A stretch of 64,000 nt of DNA from Anaerolineales bacterium UBA2317 (GCA_002345215.1 DDVH01000022.1:134677-198676); one strand, 5' to 3'; positions 1-8,590 are shown, counted from the stretch's first letter. Numbers and translations are program-made. Notes: generated by a model from the sequence alone, not told the origin.

Positions 1-568
1 CTCCAGAAATTGCCTCTGTTTCACTATGGTTGGATTCTTGAAAGTGGTGTGGGATAAAACCGATTTTAGCAATTTGTTGATTATGTCTTATTTCAAATGA
101 AAGAGCAGAGAGTACTAAATTTAATTCAGCAGTTGGTGAATTTTCTTCGGGTTTTGTTTCATAGTTGATGACCCAAGTTCCTTTTTCAGTGGTTTTATTG
201 AAAGAGTAATTACAGACTTTCCACTCTTGTTCAATAATTCCACCCTCAAATTTCGGTGTTCCACTTGATTCAACCAAAGAAACAGGAATAGTCTTAGAAC
301 TTTTTTGAATAGGAGTTAATTCATAATGGATTTTTTCGTAGAGATTAATAGGAAGCTTTTCTTGCCTTACTAGAGAAAATAAAAACTTTTGCATTTCAAT
401 ACGAAGTCTTAAATCTTGTGTTTTCCACCAAATTAACCAATCTGTTTTTGACTTTCTCCATTTTGGTAATGCACGTGAGATTAATTTCGCACTTTCAAGG
501 TCTGACTTTTTGTATAGATGTAGGTTGTTTTGAATAAGAGCTTCAAATTCATTATTTGAAATTGTCAT
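1..568 (-). CDS. Hypothetical protein, partial (C-terminus outside window)
   Basis: An open frame on the minus strand starts with ATG at 568 (MTISNNEFEALIQ) and stays open for 189 codons to the first base of the window, so the C-terminus is missing. The first 60 or so residues are charged and look helical (SDLESAKLISRALPKW, then TDWLIWWKTQDLRLRI). The rest looks beta-rich with alternating polar and hydrophobic residues. I see no signal peptide, membrane segment or known motif and do not recognise the family. The start lies 6 bases upstream-side of the stop region of the neighbouring VWA gene (which ends at 575), and both genes run the same way, so it is probably the last known gene of the moxR-VWA transcription unit. 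Function unknown. Confidence 0.7.
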   Translation of the reverse strand, partial: MTISNNEFEALIQNNLHLYKKSDLESAKLISRALPKWRKSKTDWLIWWKTQDLRLRIEMQKFLFSLVRQEKLPINLYEKIHYELTPIQKSSKTIPVSLVESSGTPKFEGGIIEQEWKVCNYSFNKTTEKGTWVINYETKPEENSPTAELNLVLSALSFEIRHNQQIAKIGFIPHHFQESNHSETEAISG

Positions 569-574
569 TTGTTG

Positions 575-1951
575 TTACCCCGTCATCAACTCATCCACAG
601 CATTCACCAACTCTCTCAAATTCCCAACCTTCAAGACATTGTTGCATAGTGGAGCATACTTGGGCATATCACTGTCACCGTGCCATAAGGTTGAGGGTTC
701 AGGATTCAGCCAAATGGTGCGTGAGGCGCGGCGCGTCATCAACGAGAAAATGTCGAGGCGTGGATCATAATAATTATTGCGTCCATCCCCAACGATAATT
801 AAAGTCGTGCCGCTGTTCAATGTATCCATAAAATCATCGTTGAAATTTTGCAAAGACCAACCGAGGTCGGTGTTGTAATGTCCGCTGGGCATACGCCACA
901 AAACAGATTGAATGGCTTCATCGGCATTCGCGCCGCTGAAATCTTCACTAATCGATTCAAGATGATCAATAAATGCGAAGGCATGTGTTTTGCGAACTTG
1001 CCCTTGCAATGCAAACAGAAAACTTAACATGAGTTCAGAACAAAAACGCATAGACGTGCTGATATCACAAATCACAACAATCTTTGGCTTTTTGATTTTG
1101 TCTTTGTGATGAATTTCCATCGGTACGCCATGATATTTTAAATTTGCACGTATCGTTGCTTTCGGATCCATCTGCCCGCTCTTCATTCTTTTTTGACGCA
1201 ATGCAATCCGTGTGCGTAACGCGGCGGCAAGTTTTTTTACTTCACGTTGTAAAAGTTTTTTATCTGCATCTGATAATGCTTGAAACGGACGATTCATCAA
1301 ACTGTCAATATTTTCACCGCGTGGGCGTTCACTTAAATTTTCAGCGAGTCGTTCGCCAGCAAAACGATTGATTTGTTCTTGCATGCCTTGCATATTTTGT
1401 TGAATCATCTCGCGCATTTGCTCCACACGGTCACGGCTCATGCCCATTTGTTGCAGTTGTTCCATCAACTCTTTCAACGCCTCACGCACTTCAGGAAACG
1501 CCAAAGCACGCATCATACGTTGTGCCATCCAATTTTGATAATTAAGATTATCTGCCTGATTCAATCCGACTAACTTTCCTAACGCTTCAAGCTCTGACCT
1601 TGATAATGGTTCGCCATTCATCAGCCTTTCCATTCGCTGACGCATTTGCTCGGCAAATTGTTTCATTGCCTCAGCCCACATCTGTGCTTCTTCAGGAGTC
1701 ATATCATCTGTCGGGTTTCCGCCCATCATCGGTGGTTGACCTGTCCCAAAGAACAATGGAAATAATTTTTCAAATGTAGGAATATCTTTTACATCTTTGA
1801 TTAACGTCGCCCGCAACGATAATTTGAACTGTTCTCTATCTTGAATCCCCATCAAATCCACAGCCGAAAAGGATTCGGCTGATTCAGCCAAAGAAACTCG
1901 AACCCCACTTGCTCTTAGTGCCGCAATTAGTTGTAAGATGCGAGATTCCAT
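575..1951 (-). CDS. VWA domain-containing protein, CoxE-like
   Basis: 458 residues. The C-terminal part is a von Willebrand factor A domain: strand KIVVICDISTS carries the MIDAS motif D-x-S-x-S at residues 296-300, followed by a helix (FCSELMLSFLFALQ) and the second strand (THAFAFIDHLESI). The N-terminal 250 residues are mostly helical, Gln/Met-rich (coiled-coil-like stretches near 90-200), as in the CoxE/YehP group that pairs with MoxR AAA ATPases in metal-centre or complex assembly. The upstream gene is such a MoxR ATPase, separated only by a pair of REP-like elements, so the two probably act together. No signal peptide, so cytoplasmic. The ATG at 1951 is preceded by GAGG that belongs to the edge of the repeat at 1964. 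The client complex cannot be told from the sequence. Confidence 0.85.
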   Translation of the reverse strand: MESRILQLIAALRASGVRVSLAESAESFSAVDLMGIQDREQFKLSLRATLIKDVKDIPTFEKLFPLFFGTGQPPMMGGNPTDDMTPEEAQMWAEAMKQFAEQMRQRMERLMNGEPLSRSELEALGKLVGLNQADNLNYQNWMAQRMMRALAFPEVREALKELMEQLQQMGMSRDRVEQMREMIQQNMQGMQEQINRFAGERLAENLSERPRGENIDSLMNRPFQALSDADKKLLQREVKKLAAALRTRIALRQKRMKSGQMDPKATIRANLKYHGVPMEIHHKDKIKKPKIVVICDISTSMRFCSELMLSFLFALQGQVRKTHAFAFIDHLESISEDFSGANADEAIQSVLWRMPSGHYNTDLGWSLQNFNDDFMDTLNSGTTLIIVGDGRNNYYDPRLDIFSLMTRRASRTIWLNPEPSTLWHGDSDMPKYAPLCNNVLKVGNLRELVNAVDELMTG

Positions 1952-1963
1952 AATTTATACCTC

Positions 1964-2086
1964 GGTGGTTGAGTAGTCGCGCTCTTGTTCTATGCGACGT
2001 ATCGAAACCACCAATTTAAAATACACTCTTAATTTCTGGTTTCGATACGCCCTTCGCAAAAATCGCTCAGGGCTACTCAACCAGCG
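1964..2086. repeat. Paired REP-like palindromic elements (copy A)
   Basis: Two related imperfect palindromes face each other. The first (1964-2012) starts GGTGGTTGAGTAG and ends CGTATCGAAACCACC; the second (2037-2086) starts CTGGTTTCGATACG and ends CTACTCAACCAGCGG. About 24 A+T-rich bases separate them. The same pair occurs after 3087, 28623, 38376 and 57908. It lies between moxR and the VWA gene, so it is probably transcribed and could fold as hairpins. Confidence 0.85.
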
Positions 2087-2093
2087 GGGTTTA

Positions 2094-3068
2094 TCAATTC
2101 CCAGAAAACCTTCCAAACTCATCATTATTATTTCTCGGTCTTGGTTGTTGTGGAGGTGGCGGATTGATATATTGTCTCTTCGCCTTTTGCAAATCCGCTT
2201 CATGTTTCAACAAGACAGAAATCGTATCTTCCAAAGTTGTTTTATCTAAGTTACTTGCATTCAATGCAACTAAAGCATTCGCCCAATCCAATGTCTCACT
2301 GATGGATGGAGACTTTCGCATGTCAGCTTTTCTTAAGCGTTGTACAAATTCCACAGCTTGTTGCGCTAACTTCGGATTCAAATCTGGTACTTTGAGTCTT
2401 ACAACTGCCAATTCTTCTTGCAAAGTTGGGTAATCAATGAATAAATACAAACATCTGCGTTTTAATGCTTCTGATAACTCGCGTGTGTTATTGGATGTGA
2501 GAATCACAAACGGTTTGTGTTTTGCAGTTAATGTTCCCAATTCTGGAACAGAGATTTGAAAATCACTCAACACTTCCAAAAGAAATGCTTCAAACTCTGC
2601 ATCGGCTCGGTCAATTTCATCAATCAATAAAACTGTGGGTTGGTCACTCAAAATTGCTTTCAATAACGGACGTTTCAGCAAGAATCTTTCGGAGAAAAAT
2701 ACATCTTCTTCTTTTGCTAATTGGTCAGCCGCACCTGCAAGTGAATCCGCTTTGCCGAGCGTGTCATTTAATTTATCGCGTAATAACTGTGTATAAAGCA
2801 ATTGTTTGGAATATTCCCATTCATACAAAGCTTTTGATTCGTCCAAACCTTCGTAACATTGCAAGCGAATCAACTCACGACCTGTGGCTTTTGCTATCCC
2901 TTTGGCTAATTCTGTTTTGCCCACACCTGCTGGACCTTCGGTCAGAAGCGGTTTGCCTAATTTCTCTGAAAGATAAACAATCGTAGCAATCTCATCCGAG
3001 GCGATATATTTTTGTTTAGAGAGTTCAGTTTTTACGGTTGAAGTTGAATCAAAAATTGTTGTCATCAT
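2094..3068 (-). CDS. MoxR-family AAA ATPase
   Basis: 324 residues. Walker A GPAGVGKT is at 45-52 and Walker B LLIDEIDRAD at 147-156; a sensor-1 region (VILTSNNTRELSEALKRRC) follows, typical of the MoxR/CoxD group of AAA+ chaperone-like ATPases that open or mature complexes together with VWA proteins. The last 25 residues are Pro/Gln/Asn-rich (NPPPPQQPRPRNNND), probably a flexible tail. The start ATGATG at 3068 is preceded by AAAGGTGA. The next gene downstream encodes the CoxE-like VWA partner. No membrane segment. The family assignment is firm; the substrate is unknown. Confidence 0.92.
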   Translation of the reverse strand: MMTTIFDSTSTVKTELSKQKYIASDEIATIVYLSEKLGKPLLTEGPAGVGKTELAKGIAKATGRELIRLQCYEGLDESKALYEWEYSKQLLYTQLLRDKLNDTLGKADSLAGAADQLAKEEDVFFSERFLLKRPLLKAILSDQPTVLLIDEIDRADAEFEAFLLEVLSDFQISVPELGTLTAKHKPFVILTSNNTRELSEALKRRCLYLFIDYPTLQEELAVVRLKVPDLNPKLAQQAVEFVQRLRKADMRKSPSISETLDWANALVALNASNLDKTTLEDTISVLLKHEADLQKAKRQYINPPPPQQPRPRNNNDEFGRFSGN

Positions 3069-3086
3069 TCACCTTTAGGTTTACTC

Positions 3087-3225
3087 GGTGGTTGAGTAGT
3101 CGCGCTCTTGTTCTATGCGACGTATCGAAACCACAAATTACAGATATATATAAAATTGTATTTTTACTTTTAATTGCTGGTTTCGATGCGCCTCTCAAAG
3201 AGCATTCGAGGCTACTCAACCAGCG
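3087..3225. repeat. Paired REP-like palindromic elements (copy B)
   Basis: Same arrangement as copy A. The first element (3087-3134) is almost base-for-base the same as that at 1964. After about 42 A+T-rich bases comes the second (3177-3225), starting GGTTTCGATGCG and ending CTACTCAACCAGCGG. It fills the gap between aspA and moxR. Confidence 0.85.
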
Positions 3226-3235
3226 GTATCACTTT

Positions 3236-4639
3236 TTATTTCTTAAACCATCTCGGCTGTGTTAAATTTTCAGGTTTAAGAATATCATCCAATTGCTCTT
3301 TCGTTAATAGACCTTTGGCTAGGATGATTTCTGCCACACCTTTACCAGTTTCGTATGCTTCTTTCGCAACGGCACTTGCATTTTCATATCCGATAATCGG
3401 ATTCAATGCGGTCACAATGCCAATTGATTTATTTAGCATATCAGATAAATGTTCTTTGTTGGCTGTGATTCCTCTCACACATTTTTCAGCCAGTGTTAAG
3501 CAACCATTTTTCAAATAAATTAAACTATCAAACAAACTATGTGCAATGATCGGTTCAAAAGCATTCAGTTGTAATTGTCCGCTTTCCGCCGCAAAAGAAA
3601 CCGTGACATCATTTCCGATTACCAAAAATGCAATTTGATTTACTACTTCAGGAATCACAGGATTCACTTTACCAGGCATGATGCTCGAGCCTGCTTGCAC
3701 GGCGGGTAAATTGATTTCGTTAAGCCCAGTGCGTGGACCTGATGATAATAAACGCAAGTCATTACATATTTTTGATAATTTAACTGCCACGCGCTTCAAC
3801 ACACCAGATAGTTGCACAAACGCGCCGACATCTTGCGTCGCTTCGACTAAGTTCCCAGCAGTGATGTATTCAATCCCCGTTACTTCACTTAAATATTTTC
3901 TTGCAAGGTTTGCATATTCAGGATGTGCATTAATCCCTGTTCCAATAGCAGTTGCTCCGAGATTCATTTCAAGAATCAATAACGCACCTTCACGCAAACG
4001 TTGTTGGTCTTCTTCAAGCATGACTGCGTATGTGCTAAATTCTTGACCCAAAGTCATCGGCACAGCATCTTGTAATTGCGTGCGTCCCATTTTCAGAATA
4101 TCTTTGAATTCAACTGCTTTTTCTGCAAATGCGATTCGTAATACTTCCATTGCTTCAATAAGTTCATCAATATAAAAGCGCAGAGCGACCTTAACTGCGG
4201 TTGGATACACATCATTCGTGCTTTGGCTCATATTCACATCTTCGAGCGGATGTAACTTTTTATAATCGCCGCGCTCGAAGCCTAAAATTTCTAATCCGCG
4301 ATTGGCAATGACTTCGTTGGCATTCATATTGGTGGATGTGCCTGCACCGCCTTGAATCACATCTACAACAAATTCTTCACGTAATTTCCCAGCCATAATT
4401 TCTTTACAAGCCGAAACAATCGCATTTGACTTTTTATCTTCTAATAATCCTAATTCATGATTTGCCAATGCACAGGCTTGTTTCACTGCCGCCAATGCTT
4501 TTATAAAACTTGGATAATTACTAATCGGGATTTTGCTAATCGGGAAATTTTCTAAGGCGCGTAAGGTATGCACGCCATAATAAACTTCTGCTGGCACAGC
4601 ACGCACTCCGAGTAAATCATGTTCCATGCGAGTTTTCAC
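3236..4639 (-). CDS. aspA: Aspartate ammonia-lyase (aspartase)
   Basis: 467 residues, the usual length of the aspartase/fumarase class II superfamily. It catalyses L-aspartate to fumarate plus ammonia in the cytoplasm. Signature segments are all present: HTLRALENFPIS near 24-36, GGAGTSTNMNANE at 97-109, SQSTNDVYPT at 138-147 and the catalytic SS-loop GSSIMPGKVNP at 317-327 with the base Ser near 318. The HTLRA..NFPI and TSTNMN forms favour aspartase over fumarase. The start is GTG at 4639, chosen because AGGAGA lies six bases upstream; the ATG four codons later has no such site. A likely extended -10 lies just upstream (4671-4679). It stands alone on the minus strand and may serve amino-acid fermentation or nitrogen supply. 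Confidence 0.93.
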   Translation of the reverse strand: MKTRMEHDLLGVRAVPAEVYYGVHTLRALENFPISKIPISNYPSFIKALAAVKQACALANHELGLLEDKKSNAIVSACKEIMAGKLREEFVVDVIQGGAGTSTNMNANEVIANRGLEILGFERGDYKKLHPLEDVNMSQSTNDVYPTAVKVALRFYIDELIEAMEVLRIAFAEKAVEFKDILKMGRTQLQDAVPMTLGQEFSTYAVMLEEDQQRLREGALLILEMNLGATAIGTGINAHPEYANLARKYLSEVTGIEYITAGNLVEATQDVGAFVQLSGVLKRVAVKLSKICNDLRLLSSGPRTGLNEINLPAVQAGSSIMPGKVNPVIPEVVNQIAFLVIGNDVTVSFAAESGQLQLNAFEPIIAHSLFDSLIYLKNGCLTLAEKCVRGITANKEHLSDMLNKSIGIVTALNPIIGYENASAVAKEAYETGKGVAEIILAKGLLTKEQLDDILKPENLTQPRWFKK

Positions 4640-4670
4640 AAGGTGTCTCCTAGCGGGAAGGTCTACTTAA

Positions 4671-4679
4671 ATTGTATCA
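4671..4679 (-). promoter_or_regulatory. Putative extended -10 promoter of aspA
   Basis: On the minus strand the bases read TGATACAAT, an extended -10 (TGnTACAAT), about 32 bases before the GTG start of aspA. No convincing -35 box is seen. Inferred from the motif only. Confidence 0.45.
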
Positions 4680-4775
4680 CTTTGATTTTGTATGAAAAAA
4701 CAATTGCCTTGTTATATTTAAGACCATTGTTTTCAGAAGTATTAATTTTTTAATGCCCGCCCTTTTGCTTGTTAA

Positions 4776-5150
4776 TCATTCTATTATTTTCCAAAAAGAA
4801 TCTTTACGTGTAATCTTTCCATTAGCGAACTCAAGCAAATCAACTCCGCGCACTTCGATGTGTTGCCCTGATATAGATGTACCAGTGAGTGTCCATTCAG
4901 AGACACCAAAATTATTTCCAACCCAATGCTGATCATTTCCATAATGCACGTCTGGAATCCCTTCAAACCGTTTTGCCAAGCCTTCACGAACCTCCTTTTT
5001 TCCACTATAGCTATTGCCACGCGGCTTGGCACCTCTTGGCATATAAAAAACACAATCCTCTGCAAAATAGCTCATGATGGAATCCAGATCGTGGCGATTA
5101 AAGGCTTCGAGAAACTCTTTCAATAATTCAACAGTTACTTGTCCGGACAT
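4776..5150 (-). CDS. SnoaL-like / NTF2-fold protein
   Basis: 124 residues with the pattern of the SnoaL-like NTF2 superfamily: N-terminal helix LLKEFLEAFNRHDLDSIMSYFAEDCVFYMP, then the strand and loop sequence GKKEVREGLAKRFEGIPDVHY, WTLTGTSISGQHIEVRGVDLLEFANGKI and a terminal tryptophan strand (DSFWKIIE). Such proteins form small cone-shaped dimers and range from isomerases and hydrolases to simple ligand binders, so the reaction cannot be named. The start at 5150 is preceded by GGAGG eight bases upstream. It sits between aspA and a glycosyltransferase on the same strand with about 40 bases to the latter, without evident functional link. Confidence 0.85.
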   Translation of the reverse strand: MSGQVTVELLKEFLEAFNRHDLDSIMSYFAEDCVFYMPRGAKPRGNSYSGKKEVREGLAKRFEGIPDVHYGNDQHWVGNNFGVSEWTLTGTSISGQHIEVRGVDLLEFANGKITRKDSFWKIIE

Positions 5151-5192
5151 TTAAGCCTCCATACATGATAATTGCTTGGTAATTAAAATAAG

Positions 5193-6350
5193 TCATTGCA
5201 AGCTTTCATAGATTTTTAGATTGGCTTGTAATTCTTTTTCCAGCGTAAATTGATTGAGAACTGTTTCTCTCGCTGATTTTTGTATCTCTTCTTGATTACT
5301 ATTTAACACTTCAATAATTTTATTGGATAATCCATCTACATCATTGACATTCACAAAGTAGCCATTCTTTTTATTATCTATAACATCAATTACTCCGCCT
5401 ACAGGTGTAGCGATGACAGTTTTCCCGCACGCCATGGCTTCTAACACAGCATTGGGCATTCCATCTCGTAAGGAAGGATGAACAAAGACATCTATCAAAG
5501 AGTAATACGCTGGTAAATCTTTGTGGGGGATGAGACCTGTGACGATGATTCGGGAATCGGGATTCGTAACTTGGAATTCATCAAAGAATTTTTTATCTTC
5601 ACCCTGTCTTATTTCGCCGACGATTAATAATGTCACAGGTTGTTTCTTATTAACCTGCGCATAGGCAAGCAGGAGTGTTTGTAAGCCCTTTTTTTCTCTC
5701 AACTCGCCGACAAAACTGATAACTTTTCTTTCTTCTTTCTTCTTTCCTTCTTCCACTTTCAACTTTCCACTTTCTATTTCTAAAGCCTCTGCTAACAAAG
5801 TATTTCTTTCTATCGGCTTGAAATGTTCAGTATCAATGCCATTCGGAATCAAAATAATTTCTCTATCAATAAATGCTTTTGCTTTTTTGACCAATACACT
5901 TGCATTGGTAGTGACTGCATTTGCATTTTGTAGTGCAAACATGACATGTGAAAATTTGCTGGGGTCAAATGCGGCGCGTTCGATGTCGTTTCCTCGAATG
6001 GATACAATGCTTGGAATGTTCAAGTATTTACCTGCATACGTCGCCACGAAACCTGCTTGCGGAAGAAAATAGGCTTGGATTATGTCAAATGATTCTTTTT
6101 GATGGGCTTGAACGATTAATTCAAACCAATCTACTAACGTATCATCCACACGTTTGTGTGCGCCGAAGCGTGTGACGCTGATTCTGTTTGATGAAAGTGT
6201 ATGCGTCTCGGAGGCTGGCAGGTTGGAGGTTGGGACGAAGAGGCGGATTTCATGTCCTGCATCTGCAAGTAGATTTGCGAGTCTGTGAGTCGAGATTGCA
6301 AGCCCGCCAATGTCTGGTGTATACTTTTCGGTAAGAAATGCGATTTTCAT
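5193..6350 (-). CDS. GT4-family glycosyltransferase
   Basis: 385 residues, GT-B fold. The N-terminal domain begins MKIAFLTEKYTPDIGGLAIST, with the Gly-Gly nucleotide/acceptor loop usual for GT4. The C-terminal domain has VSFVGEL-type entry (ISFVGELREKKGL), then HPSLRDGMPNAVLEAMACG, the E-x7-E donor-binding motif, and TPVGG. It probably transfers a sugar from a nucleotide donor to a lipid or glycan at the cytoplasmic face. Residues about 191-209 (EIESGKLKVEEGKKKEERK) form a low-complexity charged insert in the hinge between the domains; its DNA is a 7-8 bp periodic repeat like those found between genes. No strong ribosome site is visible before ATG 6350. The sugar is unknown. Confidence 0.9.
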   Translation of the reverse strand: MKIAFLTEKYTPDIGGLAISTHRLANLLADAGHEIRLFVPTSNLPASETHTLSSNRISVTRFGAHKRVDDTLVDWFELIVQAHQKESFDIIQAYFLPQAGFVATYAGKYLNIPSIVSIRGNDIERAAFDPSKFSHVMFALQNANAVTTNASVLVKKAKAFIDREIILIPNGIDTEHFKPIERNTLLAEALEIESGKLKVEEGKKKEERKVISFVGELREKKGLQTLLLAYAQVNKKQPVTLLIVGEIRQGEDKKFFDEFQVTNPDSRIIVTGLIPHKDLPAYYSLIDVFVHPSLRDGMPNAVLEAMACGKTVIATPVGGVIDVIDNKKNGYFVNVNDVDGLSNKIIEVLNSNQEEIQKSARETVLNQFTLEKELQANLKIYESLQ

Positions 6351-6357
6351 TTTAATC

Positions 6358-6427
6358 AGGAGATTGCTTCATCATCGTGGTCTCGATACACGCTTTGCGC
6401 ACTCGACCAGCGATGACTCGCAATGAC
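6358..6427. repeat. Nested REP-like element (copy C)
   Basis: An inner element GTGGTCTCGATACACG...CACTCGACCAG (about 6377-6411) is framed by an outer repeat with left edge AGGAGATTGCTTC and right edge GATGACTCGCAATGACA. The same inner and outer combination occurs near 50140-50235. It separates the glycosyltransferase from the small Cys-rich gene. Confidence 0.7.
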
Positions 6428-6437
6428 ATAAAAAATT

Positions 6438-6719
6438 ATGGCTGAACAATGTGAAATGGTGATTGGTTATTTGGTGCCGCATCGTTGTGAGAATCCTTCG
6501 TTGGGAACTTGCACAAAATGTGGGCGTGGGTTTTGCGATGAGCATACGAATCAAAGAAAAGAGGGGCGAGTGTGTTTGGCTTGTCAGCAAGGGTTAGATA
6601 TTCCTGTGGCGTTGCCGATTGCGGCGACTTTGTTTACGGCAACTGATTTGGATACGTTTGGTCGTTCTAGTACGTGGGATGATAATGATAGCAGTGATGT
6701 GTTTTCGGATTTGAGTTGA
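6438..6719 (+). CDS. Small Cys-rich (zinc-ribbon/B-box-like) protein
   Basis: 93 residues, the only plus-strand gene in the first 10 kb. Residues 17-50 hold a Cys/His cluster: C-ENPSLGT-C-TK-C-GRGF-C-DEH, then C-LA-C, consistent with a zinc-binding B-box or cross-brace finger. The C-terminal third is Ser/Asp-rich and probably disordered (WDDNDSSDVFSDLS). No signal peptide; a short hydrophobic stretch (IPVALPIAATLF) follows the finger. There is no clear ribosome site before ATG 6438. REP-like elements lie on both sides of it. The finger pattern supports a real gene; the function is unknown. Confidence 0.65.
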   Translation: MAEQCEMVIGYLVPHRCENPSLGTCTKCGRGFCDEHTNQRKEGRVCLACQQGLDIPVALPIAATLFTATDLDTFGRSSTWDDNDSSDVFSDLS

Positions 6720-6722
6720 TAT

Positions 6723-6775
6723 GTGGTCTCGATACGCTTCGATACTCGACCATCAGCCCTCGCAACGACATTTGC
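6723..6775. repeat. REP-like element (copy D)
   Basis: GTGGTCTCGATACG...GATACTCGACCA (6723-6752) is a short copy of the dispersed palindrome, followed by an outer-repeat remnant (CTCGCAACGACA). It fills the gap between the 3' ends of the small Cys-rich gene and the radical SAM gene. Confidence 0.7.
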
Positions 6776-7840
6776 TTAATATGGACCGATAGTCTCCCAT
6801 ATTTTTTTGTTCTGATCAATAAAATCATCACAACGCTGGCAAGGTTTCAATGAAGGTGGGTGCATTTTTAAGCGGATGTGACGATAGGCATCCCCTTCCC
6901 AAATTTCTTTGAAAGATTGATTGATAATATTTCCAATCGGCGGGATTTTTTCGCGCGTCATACAACACACATACACATTGCCATTGAAGTCAATCAGACT
7001 ATGAGTCCATGGGGCATAGCAGGGATGTTTATCATAATACCCAAAAGCGTATCTGCCAGCGCGTCCTAACCTGACCTGCGACTCGTCTCTGCCAAAGGGA
7101 AACGCATCTTCATCCGACACAATTAAATCGAGTGCCAAAGCGCGTTCTGCAATCTTTGGCGCAATCTCTTCATTGAATAATGCAATGTCTTTTTTGCGCA
7201 TGGATAATATTTCACCGCAGTGGTCATCTACAGGGATTAAGTTAATACCATCCGCGCCAAGTTCGTGAGCTAAATCAGGTAATGAAGCGAGGGTTTGATA
7301 ATTTGTGCGGCTGACGACGGTGTTAATGCGTATGGTCAATTTGCCTTTGTGTTTATAACGATTAAACAATTGCACAGCTTTGACTGTAGATTTGAATGCA
7401 CCTTCAACTCCGCGAATCTTTTCGTGCATTTTTCGGTTTGGTGAATCAATAGAAATATTTACGCCACGTAACCCGCCTTCGACTAGTCGCTTGGCTTTTT
7501 CTTTGGTGACCAATGTTCCGTTAGTCGTCATGGTGACTTTGATGCCCGAAGATGATGCAGTTTCTACAAAATCTGGGATGTGTGGTCTAAGCATGGGTTC
7601 GCCACCAGAGATGTGAATTTTTTTCGTCCCCATGTTTGCGAGTTCAGTAATCACTTCTTTGAAGCGTTCGGCAGTGACAGGTGGTTCGCGTGTATCACGC
7701 CAGTGATTGCACATCTCACATTTGAGATTGCACCCGTAAAAGACTTTGATTTTTACATATAAAGGTTTGTACGCGCGCGCATTGAGTACGGCTTGAAGCA
7801 ACTCGTTTTTATCATTTGCAACAGTCTCTGGGCTGTACAT
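6776..7840 (-). CDS. Radical SAM protein with SPASM-like C-terminus
   Basis: 354 residues. The radical SAM [4Fe-4S] motif C-x3-C-x2-C is at residues 37, 41 and 44 (CNLKCEMC), followed by the GGEPML-type motif (ISGGEPMLRP) and TTNGTL. The C-terminal region has further cysteines (HPCYAPW, YVCCMTREKIPPIGN, CQRCDDF) in the order of a SPASM or twitch domain that binds auxiliary iron-sulphur clusters. The overall style resembles the MoaA/PqqE/AlbA group, which modify peptides or cofactors; no precursor peptide is recognised nearby. It is probably transcribed from its own leaderless promoter (7847-7855), 12 bases after the end of the Lgt-like gene. Substrate unknown. Confidence 0.9.
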   Translation of the reverse strand: MYSPETVANDKNELLQAVLNARAYKPLYVKIKVFYGCNLKCEMCNHWRDTREPPVTAERFKEVITELANMGTKKIHISGGEPMLRPHIPDFVETASSSGIKVTMTTNGTLVTKEKAKRLVEGGLRGVNISIDSPNRKMHEKIRGVEGAFKSTVKAVQLFNRYKHKGKLTIRINTVVSRTNYQTLASLPDLAHELGADGINLIPVDDHCGEILSMRKKDIALFNEEIAPKIAERALALDLIVSDEDAFPFGRDESQVRLGRAGRYAFGYYDKHPCYAPWTHSLIDFNGNVYVCCMTREKIPPIGNIINQSFKEIWEGDAYRHIRLKMHPPSLKPCQRCDDFIDQNKKIWETIGPY

Positions 7841-7846
7841 GATTTG

Positions 7847-7855
7847 ATTGTATCA
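7847..7855 (-). promoter_or_regulatory. Leaderless-type -10 promoter of the radical SAM gene
   Basis: On the minus strand an extended -10, TGATACAAT, ends six bases before the ATG at 7840. No ribosome site lies between, so transcription would start at or next to the A of the ATG. The same spacing occurs at five other genes in this window. Confidence 0.55.
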
Positions 7856-8584
7856 CTGGGGAGTGGTGGTTTGTTTAAGGCGGATTTCAATTAATATGAA
7901 ACAGATTATTAAAACAATAAGTGAAATGACTTGTTCTTGTTTGATGCCGTTAAGTATCAAGGTTAAATCGGCGCGGAACATGCCCAGAAAAATTTGTGAG
8001 GCGGATGTCAATGCGGCGAAGGTGAGGAAGTGAATGCCGGGGCGAAGAGTCTGTTTGGGGAACCAGAGCAGGCAGAAGATGAGGAGTGAAGCGATGAAGG
8101 CGTAGATTTGAGTCGGGTGGCGGGTAGCGTTCCATAAATCAATGCCCCAAGGTTGTGAGGTGGGAATCCCAAAGGCTGTGCCTGCGGCGAGATGACTTAA
8201 TGCTAAGCCATTCACTAGAATTGCAAAGAATGGTGTGAGTGCATCTATGCTTGACCAAAAAGAAAGTTTGCGGCGTTGAATAATTATCAATGCGATGATG
8301 ATAAATACGACACTGCCACCGAAGACATCGAATAAATCTACGTTGACGGAAACAATGCTGAAAGGACTTTGAATAAAAGCAGTTATGTTTTGTAACATAA
8401 AAGATAAACGTCCGCCAATGATAAAACCGATAAAGCCATAATAAATGATTAGGCTGAGGTCATCTTTATCTATGCCGAAACGTTCGGCGCGTTTTTCTGT
8501 AAGTGTAGCCCCAAGCCAAACGGCGAGCACAAGCAAAATTAAATGGCGAGGCGGAGCGAAGATGTCCCGAAATAATTCAAGCAT
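7853..8584 (-). CDS. Lgt-like membrane protein (divergent prolipoprotein diacylglyceryl transferase family)
   Basis: 243 residues with about seven hydrophobic segments. Family marks of Lgt are visible: GFIGFIIGGRLSFML near the N-terminal third, the FGG turn, and RHPTQIYAF, which matches the RHPSQLYE motif of true Lgt. The conserved Glu after Tyr is replaced by Ala, and the HGGL histidine motif is replaced by FGGS. So this may be an Lgt paralogue with another role rather than the housekeeping enzyme that puts diacylglycerol on prolipoprotein cysteines. It follows a TlpA-like thioredoxin gene with only six bases between, so they form an operon; such TlpA-Lgt-like pairs suggest a role at the membrane surface. 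Enzyme activity is uncertain. Confidence 0.75.
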   Translation of the reverse strand: MLELFRDIFAPPRHLILLVLAVWLGATLTEKRAERFGIDKDDLSLIIYYGFIGFIIGGRLSFMLQNITAFIQSPFSIVSVNVDLFDVFGGSVVFIIIALIIIQRRKLSFWSSIDALTPFFAILVNGLALSHLAAGTAFGIPTSQPWGIDLWNATRHPTQIYAFIASLLIFCLLWFPKQTLRPGIHFLTFAALTSASQIFLGMFRADLTLILNGIKQEQVISLIVLIICFILIEIRLKQTTTPQ

Positions 8585-8590
8585 GGATTT

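Noticed and set aside
2522..2986. 154-codon plus-strand frame opposite moxR
   Set aside because: Shadow of a clear MoxR gene; no motif.
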